A DNA stretch of 64,000 nt from Wocania_A spongiicola (lineage in GTDB: Bacteria; Bacteroidota; Bacteroidia; Flavobacteriales; Flavobacteriaceae). Positions 61,199-64,000 of this stretch are shown here, one piece after another. The notes beneath the pieces were generated by a model, which worked only from the letters and a program-made list of their open reading frames with translations, was not told the DNA's origin and did no database searches. Position 1 is the first letter of the stretch. Each line of letters opens with the position of its first letter. The position numbers and the translations under genes are program-made. The DNA lies in the NCBI RefSeq assembly GCF_023502325.1, contig NZ_JAMFLZ010000004.1, forward strand, positions 124,001-188,000, written 5' to 3'.

Positions 61199-63583
61199 AT
61201 TAATAAACATCGCTTTTATGCTGCAATTAATGTACTAGGATTGTTTACAGGTGTTGTGTTTACATTACTGATTGGTGCTTATGTCTGGGGAGAATTACAG
61301 GTTAATAGAACGCTTAAAAATTCAGATCGGCAATACTTTTTATTAAGCAAATGGGAGAAATCTAATATGGGCGTTGATTTTGCTACATTAGGACCATTAG
61401 CAAAACGCTTAAAAGAAGATTATCCATCTTTGGTAGCTAATTATTATAGATTTGATGGGATTTCAACTATCATTTCAAGAGGAGAGAAACGTTTTAGAGA
61501 AGGGATTCAGTTGGGCGATGCTTCCTTATTAACCATGTTTGGTTTTGAATTGTTATATGGAAATAAAGAAACGGCTTTTAAAAACCCTCATTCAGTAGTA
61601 ATATCTACTGACAAAGCGCGAAAATATTTTAATAAAGAAGATGCCGTTGGTGAAACAATCACCATCCAAAATTTTAATGGGGAAGACCATAATTTTAATG
61701 TAACGGGTGTTTTTAAAGACCTTCCTGAAAATTCGGTAACACACATAAATAATGAAAATAGCCCAAATGCGTTTTTAGCGCCAGAGTTTTTTATGCCAAC
61801 AAGCATATATGCTTTTTTTGATCGGGCAGATTTTGATTCTTGGCAAAATGTTTTTATACCCTCTTATATTGAGTTAAAAGCGGGAGTTTCTGCAGATGAT
61901 TTGAAAACTCCAATTGAAGACTTGATATCGCAACATGCTTCTGAAGAAGTTAAAAGGAATTTAACGGTAAGTGCTATTTCTCTAACTGATTTTTATCTTG
62001 AAAAAGATGATGGACTTGTAAAAGGGATGCTTTACATTTTATCTATAATTGGATTATTTATTTTATTAATGGCAATAGTAAATTTCATTAATATCTCTAT
62101 AAGCATGTCTGGTAGTCGCATGAAAGAGATAGGAGTTCGTAAAGTATTAGGCGGAGTACGTAGACAGCTTATTTTTCAGTTTTTGGTTGAGTCATTTATA
62201 TTAGTTTTAATAGCCACCATATTAGCATTGTTTGCTTTTTCATTTTTAAGGCCATTATTAAATGATATTGTGGCTACTGAAATACCTAAATTATCAACTT
62301 TCCCTCTTTCAATTGTTTTTATACTATTGCTGTTTGTGTGCGTGGTTAGTGTCTTGTCAGGCTTGTATCCTGCATTTGTTTTATCGTCTTTAAAATCGAT
62401 AGAGTCTTTAAAAGGTAAACTACAAACAAAAAATGTGCCTTTCCAAAGGTCATTAGTAGGCTTTCAATTTTCAATTGCTTTATTTATACTGATAAGCGCC
62501 TTTATAATTACCCAACAGGTTGATTATTTTTTTGATAAAGATTTAGGGTACAATAAAGACTTTGTTTTATCTGCACAGGTTCCAAGAGATTGGACTGATG
62601 GTGGAGTTGAAAAAATGGAGGTTATACGAAATGAATTTGAAAGTTTGCCAAATATTACAAAATCATCATTGTCTTTTGAGATCCCTAATGGAAATAATGG
62701 GAGATGGCTTCCTTTACAACGATTAGAAGCACCTTCGGACCAAGTAGTTAGAATGGTGTCTTTGTCTGTAGACGGCCATTATATTGAGACCTATCAAATA
62801 CCTTTAATGAAACTAGAAAATTCACGAAATAGTAGTCCTTCTAAAGGGCAAAAGGTAGTTATAAATAAAACCGCAGCAATAGCATTGGGTTGGGATAACC
62901 CAACAGATGCTATTGGCGAAAAATTAAAAATTGAGGATGGAGATTATGAGTATATCATACAAAATGTTACTGAAGATTTTCATTTTAGTTCTATGAAAGA
63001 ACAAATTCAACCCGTTATATTTTTTAATCTCGATATTTTCCCTACTTACCGTTATCTCAATTTTAGAATAAGGTCAGAGAATATACAAAGTACTATTTCT
63101 AGTATTCAAAGTAAATGGGCCGAATTGATTCCAGGTAGCCCATTTGATTATCGCTTTATGGATGACTCTTTAAATGAATTGTATACCTCTGAAGTTAAGT
63201 TTCGAAAAGCGATATATAATGCTTCATTATTGTCTTTAATTATAGTGCTTTTAGGAATAATTGGACTAGTATCATTAAGTGCTCATAAAAGAATAAAAGA
63301 AATTGGTGTTCGCAAAGTTTTGGGTGCTTCTGTATTAAATATAGTTGTACTTTTTATTAAAGAATTTATTACAATTATTGTTATCGCATCTGCGATAGCA
63401 ATTCCATTATCATATTACTTTATGACAGCATGGTTAAACAATTATGTGTATAGAATTAATATCTCATCAAAGCCCTTTTTTATATCGATAGTATTATTAA
63501 TAAGTATAACTTTTTTATTAATTGGATTGTTAAGTTTTAACACAGCAAAAGCAAACCCTATAAAAAGTTTAAAAACAGAATAG
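61163..63583 (+). CDS. ABC permease 7, double FtsX/MacB_PCD type
   Basis: An 806-residue permease beginning MIKNYFKIAWRNINKHRFYAA. It is the most divergent complete member: TM1 reads GLFTGVVFTLLIGAYVWGE, and the first periplasmic domain lacks the usual YDxxHxxxDxLYR segment and has RTLKNSDRQYFLLSKWEK. The FtsX core is kept (GLFILLMAIVNFINISISM; SRMKEIGVRKVLGG; later GIIGLVSLSAHKRIKEIGVRKVLG). C-terminus NPIKSLKTE. 2-bp spacing to permeases 6 and 8. Same fold and topology; substrate unknown. Confidence 0.91.
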   Translation: MIKNYFKIAWRNINKHRFYAAINVLGLFTGVVFTLLIGAYVWGELQVNRTLKNSDRQYFLLSKWEKSNMGVDFATLGPLAKRLKEDYPSLVANYYRFDGISTIISRGEKRFREGIQLGDASLLTMFGFELLYGNKETAFKNPHSVVISTDKARKYFNKEDAVGETITIQNFNGEDHNFNVTGVFKDLPENSVTHINNENSPNAFLAPEFFMPTSIYAFFDRADFDSWQNVFIPSYIELKAGVSADDLKTPIEDLISQHASEEVKRNLTVSAISLTDFYLEKDDGLVKGMLYILSIIGLFILLMAIVNFINISISMSGSRMKEIGVRKVLGGVRRQLIFQFLVESFILVLIATILALFAFSFLRPLLNDIVATEIPKLSTFPLSIVFILLLFVCVVSVLSGLYPAFVLSSLKSIESLKGKLQTKNVPFQRSLVGFQFSIALFILISAFIITQQVDYFFDKDLGYNKDFVLSAQVPRDWTDGGVEKMEVIRNEFESLPNITKSSLSFEIPNGNNGRWLPLQRLEAPSDQVVRMVSLSVDGHYIETYQIPLMKLENSRNSSPSKGQKVVINKTAAIALGWDNPTDAIGEKLKIEDGDYEYIIQNVTEDFHFSSMKEQIQPVIFFNLDIFPTYRYLNFRIRSENIQSTISSIQSKWAELIPGSPFDYRFMDDSLNELYTSEVKFRKAIYNASLLSLIIVLLGIIGLVSLSAHKRIKEIGVRKVLGASVLNIVVLFIKEFITIIVIASAIAIPLSYYFMTAWLNNYVYRINISSKPFFISIVLLISITFLLIGLLSFNTAKANPIKSLKTE

Positions 63584-63621
63584 TCATGATTAGAAATTAT
63601 TTTAAAATCGCGTGGCGAAAC
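63554..63621 (+). repeat. Permease stop/start junction repeat, copy D
   Basis: NPIKSLKTE codons with a TAG stop, TC, then MIRNYFKIAWRN codons. It shares ATTTTAAAATCGCGTGGCG with copies A and B. Confidence 0.6.
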
Positions 63622-64000
63622 CTAATTAAAAACAAAGGATTTTCTGCTATAAATATTGGTGGATTGTCTGTTGGATTAACGGTTTCTATAATTATTTCAA
63701 TTTATGTATTTAATGAGTATAGTTATGATAATTTCCATGAAAACTATGACAAATTATACCGAGTACTTCGAATAGGAGGAATAAATGACGATAAATATTT
63801 AATAGGTGTTACTAGTGGTCCTTTTGGCCCAGCATTAGAAAATGATTTTTCAGAAAGTATAGAAAATACAGTTAGGGTAATGCCAAATGATGGTTTGGTA
63901 ACTTATAAGAATAATTCCTTTTATGAAAAGAAAGTATATCTAGCTGATTCAAACTTTTTCGAAATCTTTTCATTCCCCTTAAAAGAAGGTGTTAAAGAAT
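63586..64000 (+). CDS. ABC permease 8 (partial, runs off right edge)
   Basis: The first 138 codons of another family member: MIRNYFKIAWRNLIKNKGFSA, TM1 (GGLSVGLTVSIIISIYVFNE), then the start of the periplasmic MacB_PCD domain with YSYDNFHENYDKLYRV and FFEIFSFPLKEG. It is in frame with no disruption up to the window end. Its presence shows that the array continues to the right; the total number of permeases is at least eight. Confidence 0.9.
   Translation, partial: MIRNYFKIAWRNLIKNKGFSAINIGGLSVGLTVSIIISIYVFNEYSYDNFHENYDKLYRVLRIGGINDDKYLIGVTSGPFGPALENDFSESIENTVRVMPNDGLVTYKNNSFYEKKVYLADSNFFEIFSFPLKEGVKE

Overview
The window is AT-rich chromosomal DNA from a member of the Bacteroidetes, almost certainly a Flavobacteriaceae bacterium. 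The support is a type IX secretion (T9SS) type-B sorting domain protein with its PorP/SprF partner, the flavobacterial gene order CBS protein-nadK-DUF6089-uppS-bamA-ompH-ompH-murI, a folK/deoxynucleoside kinase fusion, and Bacteroidetes-type promoters (TTTG then TAnnTTTG). Shine-Dalgarno sites are largely absent and several genes start at TTG or GTG. I see no insertion sequence, phage, CRISPR array or rRNA. The genus cannot be fixed from sequence alone.

Layout. 1-1.2 kb (minus): a dodecin fragment and an Nfu/NifU-type iron-sulfur scaffold. 1.3-6.2 kb (plus): a 1319-residue adhesin-like T9SS cargo and its SprF-like protein, closed by a strong bidirectional terminator. 6.3-8.2 kb (minus): a VWA lipoprotein and a SIMPL-domain protein. 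8.4-12 kb (plus): a LytS-like TPR histidine kinase, a LytTR regulator and a gamma-carbonic-anhydrase-like protein between decayed intergenic repeats. 12.1-20.4 kb (minus): the envelope-biogenesis operon. 20.4-26 kb (plus): pdxJ, an alpha/beta hydrolase, a small membrane protein, tig, clpP and clpX. 26.3-38.3 kb: mixed housekeeping and unknown genes (OmpA/PD40 protein, GH3, DUF2797, LysE, rpsU, AsmA, VUT transporter, folK-dNK, a COX1-like small membrane protein, two methyltransferases with a coupled small membrane protein). 38.4-41.3 kb: mutS, tRNA-Gly and tRNA-Leu.

From 41.4 kb to the right edge is one functional block. A membrane histidine kinase and an NtrC-type sigma-54 activator are divergent from a MacA-like adaptor, one LolD/MacB-type ATPase, and a tandem array of seven complete ABC permeases plus an eighth cut by the window edge. 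All eight belong to the same double-FtsX/MacB_PCD family. The 205-bp divergent region carries a candidate sigma-54 promoter and two TGT-N11-ACA sites exactly 21 bp apart, a plausible activator enhancer. Within the array a 312-bp gap holds an intact 51-residue FecR-N-terminus-like mini-gene followed by the scar of a deleted permease. Conserved stop/start junctions could drive expansion and contraction of the array. This block is the most interesting part of the window.
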